From contig JALMGJ010000002.1 of NCBI GenBank assembly GCA_023362775.1, positions 109,113,981-109,177,980 on the forward strand: a stretch of DNA of 64,000 nt, read 5' to 3'. This document shows positions 21,373 through 33,213 of the stretch, piece by piece. Below the pieces are notes generated by a model. It was given only the letters and a program-made list of their open reading frames with translations. It made no database searches and was not told the origin of the DNA. The position numbers and the translations under genes were made by a program. Every line of letters begins with the position of its first letter. Within the stretch, counting starts at the first letter, position 1. Source of the DNA: Charina bottae (Eukaryota; Chordata; Lepidosauria; Squamata; Charinaidae).

Positions 21373-23003
21373 GCACACATATGTATACATTATTGCTTAT
21401 GAAATATTTCCTAAACTCTTTCCAATGATATGTCCTGAATTTTAAAAGCAAAAGCACATGATTTCAGATTTTGCAAATCATTCTATATATCTCAGGAATA
21501 CAAATCTCAGGGATACAATACGGTGTTTGCTCTTGGCAGTTTTGCTCTTTTCCAATACTGTGCTGCGCAGGAAACCTCTTACAAATCAGGCAAGCTGCCA
21601 GAGTTAGAATACTGAATGTTCAGGGAAAGTGAGTGGCAACATTTAGGTAATTGGAATCCATTTAGAGAGCAGCACTGTGCCACTTTCTTCTTCAGGTTAC
21701 ATGAAAATCTAAGGAATGTGTAATGCAAGATTTAAGTCAAAGCAAGAAACACCCAGTGCAGCTCACTCACATCTTGGACTTTCAAATTCTTAAATTTGCC
21801 CTTTACTGAAAAAAGTCAATGATTTCCCCAAGAAAGTTTGATTAGTTTCTTTTACTTTCTGTAATGAAGTGCCATCCTTTTTACACTTGAAAGGATCTTT
21901 GTAATAATGCAACATTGATCTTTTGAATACAGATGAGCTAACCCTGATAATAGGATTTGGTGCCCAAAAGATGGAACTTAAAAGTATCTGTAAGTCTCCG
22001 GTGCCATCAAGAGGATTTGTAAGATAGAGCAGCTATTCACTGAGTAAAAGGTTTGTGCAACAAAGCTACCCCACCCCTTCCTTGTATAGTCAAGCTGATC
22101 TTTTCAATTCAAGGAATAGCCATCTGAATGGAATTGGAAATGTAATGTAGAAAAAGCGATCAACTTTGAGATGGGTGGCTGCAGAGAGTGCCTAATTCAT
22201 GAAGCTTCAAGAAGAACAGATTAATACAGAGATTCAAAACTCCTTCCCTCCCTCCCTCCCTTTCTTCCTCTTCCTTCTTCCTTCATGCTAGCTCAAAATG
22301 CCTCAAACTGTCAATAATTCTTAAAAATAATAATATATTTTTAAAACAAAAGAAAACCCTGGAGGTAAGGTACAGAAGAGAGACTTTTTTTTCCATCTGC
22401 TGGCCAACATAACAAGAAAACATTGGGAAAACAGCAGTAGATCATTTTTATGAATGATATTTTCTATCACTGACACAGTAGGTCAGGCAGGTACTCGAAG
22501 TTCAACTGTGGAAAATATCTCTCTCTTCACATTGCTGCTGCTTTATCCCCCTTCTTCTCCAGTAGCTTTGAATGAATTGTTGTGGTTTTTAATTATGCTT
22601 TAGTTGGGGTGGGCATTTTGTTTTTGCTTTGGTTTTGCTTTTTAAATGAGAAATACAAGAACTAAAACTCCCAAGACTTTGTGGATCAGATCCATCATGG
22701 AGAACCTAGAAGGGGACTAGTAAAACTCCAGCCTGATTTACCTTAATATTCCAGCCTAGCATAGTTAAATTGGGAACCAAAGCGATTGGAGATAGCTGAA
22801 ACAAAGTACCTTTTATTGGTATGCAGAACTACAGTGATCACTGGGCTGAAGAAACACAGAACAGCCCGGAACGAAGCAAGGTCACAGGTTGTATATCTTT
22901 CGTTTGTTACATATGAATGATAAAGAAAATAGTGTAAGTAATGCTATGACCTCCCTCGTTCATAATACTTAGGAGATAACCTTCCTGCAGTGCCCCTGCA
23001 TTC
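21373..23003. other. Intergenic DNA, nothing recognised
   Basis: Only a short (CCCT)n run at about 22245-22263 stands out. No supported gene. Confidence 0.4.
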
Positions 23004-23011
23004 CTCTAAAC

Positions 23012-23309
23012 CAGGGTTTCTCAACCAGGGTTCCGTGGAACCCTAGGGTTCTGCGAGTGGTTCACTAGGGGTTCCCTAGGAGATCACAATTTATTTAAAA
23101 AATTATTTCAAATTCAGGCAACTTCATATTAAAAAGGTAAGTTTCATTCTTTATTTTTAGTTTAAGAACACTGTTAATGCATATATACAGGCCTACACAT
23201 GAAACAAATATAATGATTTTGTAACTTCTGGCCTGAATGTGCAGGGATTCACCAAGGCCTGAAAAATATTTCAAGGGTTCCTCCAGGGTCAAAAGGTTGA
23301 GAAAGGCTG
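23012..23309. mobile_element. hAT MITE, CAGGGTTTCTCAACC family (copy 1)
   Basis: Ends CAGGGTTTCTCAACC and GGTTGAGAAAGGCTG are inverted repeats. The 8-bp duplication CTCTAAAC lies at 23004-23011 and 23310-23317. Copy 2 (40403-40703) is alike along its whole length. Confidence 0.9.
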
Positions 23310-23536
23310 CTCTAAACTAATGTGATTTTATTCCTGCCTTAGATACTAACACCAGGTACCATCAACCATGGCATTTATTGTGCCAGTATGCTGCCTCCTT
23401 TCACGCCATGAAAAGGCAACAGTCTGGTTTTTGTTATTTGTCTCTTTTCCGGGGTCACAGTGCCAGCCACCTGCTTTGTACTCTCATGATTTCAGTCATG
23501 TTTAAGCCACATCCAACATCATACATGTCATTAAAT

Positions 23537-23626
23537 CTCTACAGGTTTTTACACACACACACACTTTCATATATATGAAAAATCTACGGGTTTTTACACA
23601 CACACACTTTCATATATATGAAAAAT
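23537..23626. repeat. Tandem duplication of a 45-bp CA-containing unit
   Basis: Two nearly identical units, each with CTAC(A/G)GGTTTTTACACAC and TTTCATATATATGAAAAA. Confidence 0.85.
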
Positions 23627-23689
23627 AGTTCCCATTTATACTGCAATTTGTCGTATATGTGTTAGTTAATGCTGGCTTCTAGGGAAAGA

Positions 23690-24176
23690 GGCGTGGAGTA
23701 AACAGACAGACACAGAGTGCAGCTTTTCTGGCTAAAATGGCTTTACTTGTAATAAAAGCAATAATTGGATATACGGTTACAGCGTTGCAAATATGTAAAG
23801 ACAAAGCAGATAATAATCTTCCATGTGTTGCTTTCACTGACAAGACAGTAAAGGAGCTCAATTCTTTGGTTATACTCACAGCAAAGAAGAGCTACACACT
23901 TTAGGGTCCTCAGGAGATGGAAGATGGCTAATAGGCACGCAGAAGCCAAGAAGCATAGACCCATAGTTCACAGCTGGGATATACACTTGTTCCAGCTTTC
24001 TGATTGGAGGAACCTTAGGTCAGGAGATCACAGACATCTAAAGATCATAGAAGCCTAAAGCATTAAGCATTAAACTGCCATGAGGTGGCAGTGTTGCATC
24101 TAAGCAAGCATGCTGTTTTCCCCCATCCAACTGCTAGGGCAACGTTCCCATGGGAGGATTTAGACCAAGACATAAC
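23690..24176 (-). mobile_element. Possible solo LTR
   Basis: On the minus strand it would start TGTTATGTCTTGGTC and, towards its end, shows AAGCAACACATGG and a TGTGTCTGTCTGTTTACTCC block like an R-U5 region. No partner LTR, pol or target duplication was found, so this stays a suggestion. Confidence 0.25.
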
Positions 24177-24955
24177 ATTTGCATCACGTGGTGCCTTTGC
24201 CAGCCATCTGGACTTTCCTATCTATGGACGTTGTTATGAGAAAGCTACAGAAGAATAGAAAACAATTTGCTCTCACATGAGAACTCTGACAATATGTGGA
24301 ACTTTTTAAGACATATTCCCCATATTTACATAGTTATTAATATTAATCAATTGAAACCTTTCTTAAATGGACATTTCTTGATTTCCTTTTTTGCATCCTT
24401 AATGCAGGCTTTTGAAAGATGAATAACCACATTTTAAAAAGGTAACTAGTATTCTCACACAACTTTTCAGATGCTTTTCCCTCTGATGAAAAGAAGGGCT
24501 CAAACACAGAAGACTTGATATGGTGCTTACCATCCATTCTGCTGCAAAACTAGCAGCAATAGAACATTCAGAATCTGTGGCTTGATATTTTAGCTCCTTC
24601 ATCGAGATTCAGCCCAGTAACATTAATAAAACATATAATTAAAAATAAATGAGACTTCTCTGACTGGATGCTGTCTGGATGTGTTGAGCTTCATCTACAT
24701 AACTCCCCATAAACAGCCATGGTACTTAACGTCCAAAAAGTCAACAGGGCACCAGGCTAGGAAGGCTGATTTTGGCTTTCATGTTGGGCTCAATAGCATC
24801 TAGCTGACACGAAAACTGAGAATGCTAGTGGTGATAATCTTTTCACATCATTTTTCTTTGCACGGAGGTAATTTCTCTCTTAGTGACTTATAGCATCTTC
24901 ATAGCATCACCCAGCCATCATTGAAGTGATGTAAAGCTTGTCTGCATTACTGTTA
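24177..24955. other. Intergenic DNA, nothing recognised
   Basis: No coding or repeat signature that I can support. Confidence 0.4.
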
Positions 24956-24959
24956 CTTT

Positions 24960-25742
24960 CGCACAATGATGCCCTTTCCTGGATCGGGAGGCCCTTTGGA
25001 CAGTCACTCATGCCCTTGTTATCTCTCACATAGACTACTGTAATGCACTCTACATGGGGCTACCCTTGGGGAGTATCCAGAAGCTACAACTGGTCCAGAA
25101 TGCAGCCACATGAGCTATCGTTGGTGCCCCTAGATCAGCACACATAACACCTCTATTACGTGAGCTGCACTGGGTACCAGTATGCTTCCAGGTCCAATTC
25201 AAGGTCCAATTCAACCTTTAAAGCCCTACATGGCATTGGTCCAGGTTACCTGCGGGACCACCTCGTCCCCAATACATCATCCTGTCCCACCCGATCATGC
25301 AGAGAGGGCATACTGCGAACCCCGTCTGTAAGAGAGTTCCATCTGGCAGTGTCCAGGAGACGTGTCTTCTCTGCAACAGCACCCACCCTTTGGAATATCT
25401 TGCCCCCGGAAGTGAGGTTAGCCCCATCGCTCCAGACCTTCAGGAATAACTTGAAAACTTGGCTCTGCCACCTTGCTTGGGGCCGGGAGGGGAATAGTCA
25501 TTCTAGGGGATGGCCTAGAATGCTCCTCACATACTTGGACAGAATCAGATCTTTTTACCACATCTGCCACTTGGACTCTATTCTTATCTTTTTAACGATT
25601 TTATAATTGTATCTTATTTTATATATTGTATTCATATTTATGTTTTTTTTAATAGTTCATCTTGTTGTAAACCACCCAGAGTCCCTCCTGACAAGGGAGA
25701 TGGGTGGTGATAGAAATTTGATGAATAAAATAAATAAATAAA
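24960..25742 (+). mobile_element. L2/CR1-group LINE 3' end
   Basis: The plus strand encodes the last part of ORF2, with SHIDYCNALYMGLPLGSIQ, then a block ending in LLRELHWVPV and then GPGYLRDHLVPN, REGILRTPSVREF and FSATAPTLWNILPPEVRLAP. A frame break separates the first part from the frame at 25160-25606. The 3' UTR has GGGAGATGGGTGGTGATA and an (AAATA)n tail at 25727-25742. It is dead and truncated. Confidence 0.85.
25160..25606 (+). pseudogene. L2/CR1 ORF2 C-terminal frame
   Basis: 148 codons forming the end of the LINE reverse transcriptase protein after the palm domain, with the GPGYLRDHL and LWNILPPEVR blocks. The frame has an internal short duplication (GGTCCAATTCAA twice near 25190). 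No catalytic part. Confidence 0.75.
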
Positions 25743-25983
25743 TGACTGGATGAATCTAGAAGATGTTACAAATCACTAGTGCAGAAATGACCTGATTTTT
25801 CCATTCTACCACCAGATTCTTGCAATTTCAGTTACCAATCTTGATTTATGTCAACTGATACATCCTTTTTAAATACTAGAATTATTTTATAGGCATCTAT
25901 GCTACTAAAAAGTCATAGAAGTGAATTCCAAATATTAACAGTCTAATTCTAAAGAAACGGCTTCTTTTGTTTTCTCCACATGT

Positions 25984-26098
25984 GATTTTTTTTTCAAATT
26001 TACAAAAAGATGTGGCTTCTGACTTTTAACAGCAAGGATATACAAAAATTTCCATAATCAATCTCTTACTCTATATTAAACCAAAGCACCACATTATT
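25984..26098 (-). mobile_element. L1-like 3' fragment
   Basis: A T-run (poly-A on the minus strand) is followed by sequence close to 14810-14910, for example CTTACTCTATATTAAACCAAA. Confidence 0.7.
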
Positions 26099-26433
26099 GG
26101 GGTGTGGTGGCTCAGCAGGTAAGACGCCAGGCTTGTCAATCGGAAGATCGCAAGTTCGGCGGTTCGAATCCCTAGTCCCACGTGACGGAGTGAGCTCCTG
26201 CACTCACCCCAGCTCTTGCCAACCTAGCAATTCGAAAGCATGCAAATGCAAGTAGATAAATAGGTACCACTTCGGTGGGATGGTAACAGCGTTCCGCACA
26301 CGTCATGCTGGCCACATGACCGCGGAAGTGTCTTCGGACAACACTGGCTCTTCGGCTAACAAACGGAGATGAGCACCGGCCCCTAGAGTCGGACACGACT
26401 GCACAAATGTGCGGGGGGAACCTTTACCTTTTT
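26099..26433 (+). mobile_element. Sauria SINE
   Basis: tRNA-like head with an intact-looking B box (GCGGTTCGAATCCC, near 26158), BovB-like end AGAGTCGGACACGACTG and an ACCTTTACCTTT tail. Very similar to the copy at 549-871. Confidence 0.9.
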
Positions 26434-26518
26434 ATGCTACTAAAAAGTCATAGAAGTGAATTCCAAATATTAACAGTCTAATTCTAAAGAAATGGCTTAT
26501 TTTGTTTTCTCCACATGT

Positions 26519-27890
26519 ACTGCTAATCATCCTCCCTGGGTGACCCTAAGTTATTAATTATTGTTTCACTGTGTTGGATTAGGCTTTAAAAACTTGATTA
26601 TCTACCTCATAGTATGTCAGTCTAAAATCTGTTTTAATGAAAGACAGTAAGATAACATTTTAAATAATTAACTACATGTTGCTTCCCCAGCCTGCAAACT
26701 GCATGTTTTCAGTAAACAGGAGACTAAGCAAATACCAGTTTTCATTGTGGAATTTAAGTGGAGGAAAAGCGATAAAGTCACAATATGATTGGGGCTTCTT
26801 ACATATGCTATTAATTAAAAAGAAAAAAGAAAGATGAAATGTGATCCCAAGTGTAGGATGCAAAGACATGTTTAATGTCACATCTATCTTGACCCCAATT
26901 TCAGAGCGGGCAGGAATAGACAAGTGGGTTGCAAAAATAGAACACAAAGTTGCATTGTGGGTCTGCCCCTTAATAAACTGCTTTGGAGGCTGGTGTGATA
27001 AAGACTGCCTGTTTCTGCTTATTGAAGCTCACCTGCTGAACTCCACACACAGGAGAATGATGTTTTAAAATTAGAAATAAATAGATCATTGACAACCCTC
27101 CCATGTTGCTTGCTGTCAGTTGAATTACATAGATGAATGACAGGGAGTGCTAAACAGTGTCCAGATTTTCTTCCATTCACTTCGGTATGCATATTATCAT
27201 AGTGACATTTCTTGCCTTACATCTCCTATTCTGTAATTGCTCTATCAGGGCAGAACTGAACTACCTGTTCAAATTGTTAGCATGTGTCAGTTGGACTGGC
27301 ATATGAAGACGAATCACCAGTTTTACCACTTCCGTTGATATAAATCCCATAAAGAAAAATACACATATATATTTATAATTAGGTTCTGTCTATTTGCAAA
27401 AATAATACACGCATACACAGTGAAATCTAACAAACCACTACAAGTCAACCCATAAAAGAGCAGTCCTTTTAGTAGGGCAAGACTGACCCCTGGTGCTCGA
27501 GATAAAGAACTTCATCCTGGAACGAGCAAGCCTTTGCTCTTAACTTTATTTTTATTTCAAGGTTAATTTATATTAGCATTCAACATAGCCAGGGATGAAA
27601 ATAATGAAAGCACATCCACCCTCCAAGGGATTTTTTTTTTACATCAATAACATTTCCTTTTTGCTATTTTCACAACTGTTTACTTTTTTGTTTTGTTTTC
27701 AGACTTTTCACTTTCAGTTTATTTTCAAGGTCTTTTTTTTTTTAAAGCAAAACAAAACTCCAGAAGCCACAATGCAGGAAGGGCCTGAGGCATGGTACTC
27801 ACATATTGGAACTGGGATTATAAGGATCTTGTAAACTATCGCTGAAGGAATAAATAGAACCAACGATGCTTCAACAATAAATACAAACAT
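26519..27890. other. Intergenic DNA, nothing recognised
   Basis: T-rich stretches near 27630-27740. No supported gene or element. Confidence 0.4.
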
Positions 27891-27894
27891 TGAA

Positions 27895-28015
27895 GTTTTA
27901 TTTATTTTTTATTTATTTATCAAATTTCTATGACCGCCCATCTCCCCCTCAAGGAGGGACTCTTGAAAGTTTTGAAAGTTCATTTCAAAAACCAAATTAC
28001 ATTTAAAAACCAAAT
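27895..28015 (-). mobile_element. L2/CR1 3' UTR fragment
   Basis: TTTATTTATTTTTTATTTATTT followed by ACCGCCCATCTCCCCCTCAA, the reverse complement of the L2/CR1 tail signature used elsewhere in the window. Confidence 0.65.
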
Positions 28016-28539
28016 AAAAGGCCTTCTTAAGGGCATTCTGGTCCTGAAGTAGTTGTATAAGGTAAGTTTAAAGTCTTCTGACACAGCCCTAGTAGGCTGG
28101 CCTCTTTATTTTAAGGATAGTTGTTCAAACCTTGGTATTTATCTGCAGGCTCCACTTCAGATGGTGAATAAATCTGAACTATTTCCAACGGATTTATGAA
28201 CCAGAGCTGTTCAGCCCCATTTTGGTGTCCTATGTAAAGAACCCAGCTCATAAGACAAGAGAAACAGAATAGATTATATCACTATTTGACTACTTAATTA
28301 CTATAACAAAGGAAGCAGTAGAAAACAAAACTTCACTTAGGTTATAAGAAATAGTATAATAGTGTGATACTTTGTTTAGGACAAGGAAATAATTTCTAAA
28401 GCCTGATATACACATCACACTAAACCAGTAAAATATGTGCCTAGAGCTAGATGTCATTTGGTATTGGACTATGGATTAAATTGTGATTAAAGTCAATGTT
28501 TCAAAAAGTTAATATATCTTAGTCTTGACGCCTTGTGTC
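28016..28539. other. Intergenic DNA, nothing recognised
   Basis: No supported feature. Confidence 0.4.
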
Positions 28540-29330
28540 AGACAGGTTCAGGTTAGAGAATTAATCTGAGGGTAGTCATTCCTTCCATCTCTAAATAGAA
28601 ATCAGAGGCTAGAAAACTTGTAAAATTAAGAAGGGTCATTTAGGCCACTGAATCCAATCCCATTTTATTCAGAAAAGCATCACCAATTCACAACTATACA
28701 GCTTTTTACTCAAAAAAGGTGACACGTTATTAATAAAATAACATAATGCAAAGTCTTTTGTGAGTCTTTGTGATCTGACTCATTACCAGAAGTCTTTGTC
28801 TGAACCCATCCAATAAGGAAGAGCCTGCCACTGTTCTGAGTAACTGGTTCTCATGTTGAACAGCTGTTATTCTTAGGAAGTTTCCCTTAAAACTCAGCTA
28901 GGATTTGCCTTCCTGTAGCTTAATTCAATTATACCATGTCTTGTCCAACTGATTCATAGAGAAAAATAACAGAACTTGGTTCTCTTCCATGAAATACTCT
29001 TTTAGGTTCTTCACCTTTCTCTTCTCCAGGATACATGTCTCAGTTGCTTCAATCTCCCTTTGTATGACATATTTCCTAGTCCCAATTATCTTTACTGATC
29101 TCCTCTTAACCTAGTCCAGGTTGTCTCAATCTTCCTTAAAGTGTAATGCCCAGAATGGCACACAATACTAAAGGTTGCTGACCAATGCAGAAAAAAAATG
29201 GAAGTATTAATTCCTGTTCAGAAAATCTACTTCCATTCATGCAAACTAAAATTGTATACATGTATTTGGCAGCTACTTCATATTGCTGAGTCATATTTAA
29301 TTTGTACTGCCATTCTTTTTCACAAATACT
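28540..29330 (-). mobile_element. Old CR1-like LINE remnant
   Basis: The block from CTTCACCTTTCTCTTCTCCA through CCTCTTAACCTAGTCCAGGT to GGCACACAATACT and TGACCAATGCAG has the order of conserved words of amniote CR1 3' regions, as seen in chicken and crocodile copies. Highly diverged; orientation is inferred and uncertain. Confidence 0.45.
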
Positions 29331-29441
29331 ATTACCAACCCATATCCCTCATGTGCATTTGATTATTCCCCAAATACATCACTGTGCATGCACTTTGCAT
29401 TGTTAATTTCATTTTGTTATTTTCAGAACATTTCTCTAACC

Positions 29442-30108
29442 CAGAGCTTTCCAAACTTTTCATGTTGGTGACACACTTTTTAGACATGCATCATTTTGCA
29501 ACACACTCTTACAGCAGGGCATCATTTCGCAACACACTTTTACAGTATGGCATCATTTCGCAACACACTCTTACAGCAGGGCACAAGGCAGGCACTAGGA
29601 CCTGCACGGAATCACAGCAGGTTTGGAGGCAGCAAGGCACAAGGCAGGCACTAGGACCTGCGCGGAATCCTGGCAGGGCAGGTTTGGAGGCAGAAGGGCA
29701 CAAGGTAGGCACTAGGACCTATGCAGAATCACAGCAGGTTTGGAGGCAGCAAGGCACAAGGCGGGCACTAGGACCTGCGCAGAATCACAGCAGGTTTGGA
29801 GGCAGCCAGGCACAAGGCAGGCACTAGGACCTATGCAGAATCACAGCAGGTTTGGAGGCAGCAAGGCACAAGGCAGGCACTAGGACCTGCGCGGAATCCT
29901 GGCAGGGCAGGTTTGGAGGCAGAAAGGCACAAGGCAGGCACTAGGACCTATGCAGAATCACAGCAGGTTTGGAGGCAGCAAGGCGCGAGGCAGGCACTAG
30001 GACCTGTGTGGAATCCTGGCAGGGCTCAGAGGCAGCAGAAGCCGCAACACACCCAGACACTGCAGCCGACACACTAACGTGTTGCGACACACAGTTTGGA
30101 AAGCTCTG
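29442..30108. mobile_element. hAT MITE with 56-61 bp tandem-repeat core (copy B)
   Basis: Ends CAGAGCTTTCCAAACTTTT and AGTTTGGAAAGCTCTG. The 8-bp duplication CTCTAACC is at 29434-29441 and 30109-30116. Next to the ends are GTGACACAC and GCGACACACAG, as in copies A and C. The middle (about 29579-30030) holds about eight copies of a GCACTAGGACCTGCGCGGAAT unit in two length variants. The repeat creates long open frames on both strands that should not be read as genes. Confidence 0.92.
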
Positions 30109-30329
30109 CTCTAACCTAACAACATTGATTTAATTTTTCAAAAGATTTACTTGTCTTCTAGTGTATTAGCTATACCACTTGGGATTTTATGTCATTTCCA
30201 ACTCCACTTCCTCATCCAAATTGCTAATAAAATCCATGCCTTTTTGATAGATCTGCAATTTGCTTTTAGAAAATAACTTTTGCATCTTCTTTCCAGTCTT
30301 ACAGGAAAACAGATTCCAATTGAATGTTT

Positions 30330-30800
30330 GTTTTATTTATTTATGTATCATATTTATATGGCCACCCATCTCATAAGATGTGACTCTGGGTGGCGTACAA
30401 TCAAACCATAAAAACAATTTTAAAAAACATTCAACAAATACAAAAATTAAAAATATTATTAAAAGGCTAGGAGAGAGCATCAGATATCACAAACAATGGA
30501 GCTACCTCATCAGATCACCATTGTGACCCCCAGGCCTGTTGACACAACCAGGTTTCGAGGGGCTTCCAGAAAGGTCGGGGGAGGGTGATGTTCTACAGGG
30601 TGGGTACCATGGCAAAAAGACTCGTCTCCTGGATTCTGCTAGTTGTAACTCTTTGGCAGATGGGACCCGCAACATACCTCTTCTGCCAGACCTGATGGGA
30701 TGGGCAGATGGGATATAATTGGGAACAGCCAGTCCCTTAAATAACCCGGCCCCATGCCATCAAGGGCTTTAAAGGTTTTCATGTTAGGAAAAAGATCGTA
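30330..30800 (-). mobile_element. L2/CR1-group LINE 3' end
   Basis: Starts with the (TTTA)n tail and GGCCACCCATCTCATAAGATG, then a decayed ORF2 end on the minus strand. The words GGTACCATGGCAAAAAGAC and AACCCGGCCCCATGCCATC are equivalents of the FS/TMVPTL and GMGPGYL region. Confidence 0.7.
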
Positions 30801-30889
30801 CTGTTCAGAGAAATTCTGCAGTGAAACTACTCCCCAAAAGTGGTGGACTTCTCTTCACTGAATGTGATCTAGCTGAATGTGTTCTAGTG

Positions 30890-31130
30890 CAGGGGTCCCA
30901 ACCTGTGGGCCACGGCCTGTTAGGAAGTGGGCCACGGGGCTCTTTCCTGCAAACCCCGCCCCCCGGTGTGCACAATTACCCTGCCCCCAGTGTGTGCGAT
31001 TGGCTCCCGCCTGCAAACCCCGCCCCTGGTGCGCTTGATTGGCTCCCACCTGCAAACCCCGCCCCCCTGGTCCGTGGAAAAAATTTCTTCCACAACTGGT
31101 CCCTGGTGCCAGAAAGGTTGGGGACCGCTG
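30890..31130. mobile_element. hAT MITE, CAGGGGTCCCAACC family
   Basis: Ends CAGGGGTCCCAACC and GGTTGGGGACCGCTG. The 8-bp duplication TTCTAGTG is at 30882-30889 and 31131-31138. The core has repeats of a GATTGGCTCCCACCTGCAAA / CCCCGCCCC type, similar in kind to the repeat near 63171. Confidence 0.9.
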
Positions 31131-31218
31131 TTCTAGTGGACCCTAGACAGCAATCTCTTGATAGTGCTTTGACATGGAATCCTGCACTAAGCAGGCAGTT
31201 GGATTCAGTGGTCTAAAT

Positions 31219-31334
31219 CAGTGTTTCTCCACCTTGGCCATTTTAAGATGTTAAACTTCAACTCCCAGAATTCCCAGCCAGCATGGGAAGTTGAAGTCCA
31301 CTCATCTTAAAATGGCCAAGGTAGAGAAACACTG
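31219..31334. mobile_element. Palindromic hAT MITE
   Basis: A 116-bp near-perfect hairpin (CAGTGTTTCTCCACCTTGG against CCAAGGTAGAGAAACACTG) with 8-bp duplication GTCTAAAT at 31211-31218 and 31335-31342. Confidence 0.92.
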
Positions 31335-31342
31335 GTCTAAAT

Positions 31343-33141
31343 GGCCCCTTCCAACTGTACAATTCTGTTGTACAAGCTGCCTGCAGCATATTGATGGCCT
31401 GTAAGATCAAGAGGCTGAATACCAGATGTATTTATTGAGACAAATTTTCCTACGGAGATGAGGAAACTAATCCAGTCCGAAGGCCAAACTGGCCGCAAGC
31501 AAGGGCATTAGAAGTAGCTGCCAACAGTGGGCAGGGTCACAACCGAAAGTGAGTGGAATCCCAGCCAAATTGTGCAGGATTCTAACATAGTTGCCTGGAT
31601 ACATACTCACATACATATGTAAACACAGTCACTTTCACACTCTACAATGAATGATGAGGATTGCTCCTAATTCTAACCCTTAGATAATTATTACCTTTAA
31701 AAGATAACCACATTCAGTTCAAGTATTTTAAAAGGAGCTACAGTTTGACCAGTTAATATTGGATGAACATGCCATTTCACATCAGCCTGTAATAGTTATA
31801 ATTGTCTGTTGACTCCACCATAATGATAAAGTCTTTTAACATCTCACTTATTCTTGCTTGCAGAACATGACCTCCTTCAGTCAGTCTAATGAATAATAGG
31901 CTACCATTTGGGGTTTTAGCAAGTTCAGCACCATCCATCTTCATTTTTCTTCATTGACTTCCCACTTTTTGCAGCTTTAGATATTTATATGAATTACTGC
32001 ATTTATCACTTGGGCATCATTTTTTCTTTGTTCACAAATCTTCTGAAATTATTAATAGAGATCCTTTGACATCATTTATTTTAATCTAATAAATGTACCC
32101 AACTGCTATTATACAGGGGTGCATCCATGAATGGGGAAAAACCATTCCTTATGTGAGAGTGGAGGAAGACAAAAACAAAATAGGATCAGAAGTTCAAAAT
32201 TCAGCTTCCCTAAGACACCAGTTTTCTTTGTTACTTAAAAAGAGACTCTTAACAGATCATTGTTTAAAAAGATATCTGTGAAACACATATAAAAAACAGC
32301 AGGGGAAGGAAGGTAATTATGATAATTGGACAAAGCTTTTCCACTCTTTCTCTCCTTATGATTATGTCAGAAAAAATGTTAATTAGGCTTAATTTTCGAT
32401 AAATTTAGCTTGAGTTGCATAAAAAATAAGCTCATACAATCTAGAGTGTACGCACAGACATATGTACACTTTGGTATCCATTTTTAAATTATATGTAGAA
32501 ATTGCAGTAAATTCTGATGGAATCATCTATCACTCTTGGACCAGATAAAGACCATTTTAGAAATAAAATTATTTCTCCTTCTTTACCTGCATAATCCTGA
32601 CTTCCTTCCCAAACACCCAAACATCCACGGAAACAAATTTCTGTTGTGGAAACTCAATGGGGCATTGTGGGAATCTTCTCTTCAGGATTCTAGACATTGA
32701 CTTCTATTACACTCCCACATCAAAATAGGGCAGTTAGCCTTCCATGCGCAGCGACCATTCTCTCTGGGCCACTGGATTGGGGGATTTTTCTACCCACTTT
32801 GCTCCCTCCCTCCCTTCTGGTACTTCCCATTCATATGTCGATGGGATATACAAGGATTGTCACTCAGATTATTGAGATCATGGTATAATTGGGACAAAGA
32901 ACAATTCCATTCTGTCTACTTACAAGGACTACATCCTGCGTTTTTATAGGACACCTGAGATGTTCAGCAGTTCAATTGTCAAGGACGAGTTTATTCAAAT
33001 GAAAAAGCAGGTTAGCATGTTTTTTCTACATATACTTGAATAACTGTTTCCTGGTTCATTTTCACGGGATATTTTTTGGCAGATGATCCACTTCTTCAAC
33101 TAATTATTCTTCTGTCCTTTAAAACAAACTTTGTGATCTTA
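31343..33141. other. Intergenic DNA, nothing recognised
   Basis: AT-rich, no gene or repeat I can support. Confidence 0.4.
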
Positions 33142-33213
33142 TGTCCTGGTTCAGCCTCTGCCCCAGGACTTCAGTGAGGAGTCAGAAGACGAGCTGCCCC
33201 TGGTGAACCCGAC

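Larger units (their letters stand above)
25899..26518. mobile_element. Composite LINE/SINE insertion flanked by an 85-bp direct repeat
   Basis: The 85 bases at 25899-25983 recur at 26434-26518 with two mismatches. Between them lie a minus-strand L1-like 3' end and, abutting it, a plus-strand Sauria SINE. The direct repeat could be an unusually long target duplication or a small duplication made during repair. Confidence 0.8.

Noticed and set aside
29384..30077. Frames of 147 and 93 codons with repeated GTRTYAESQQVW-type units
   Set aside because: They lie in the tandem core of a MITE with clear ends and target duplication; the repeat length, not selection, explains the frame.
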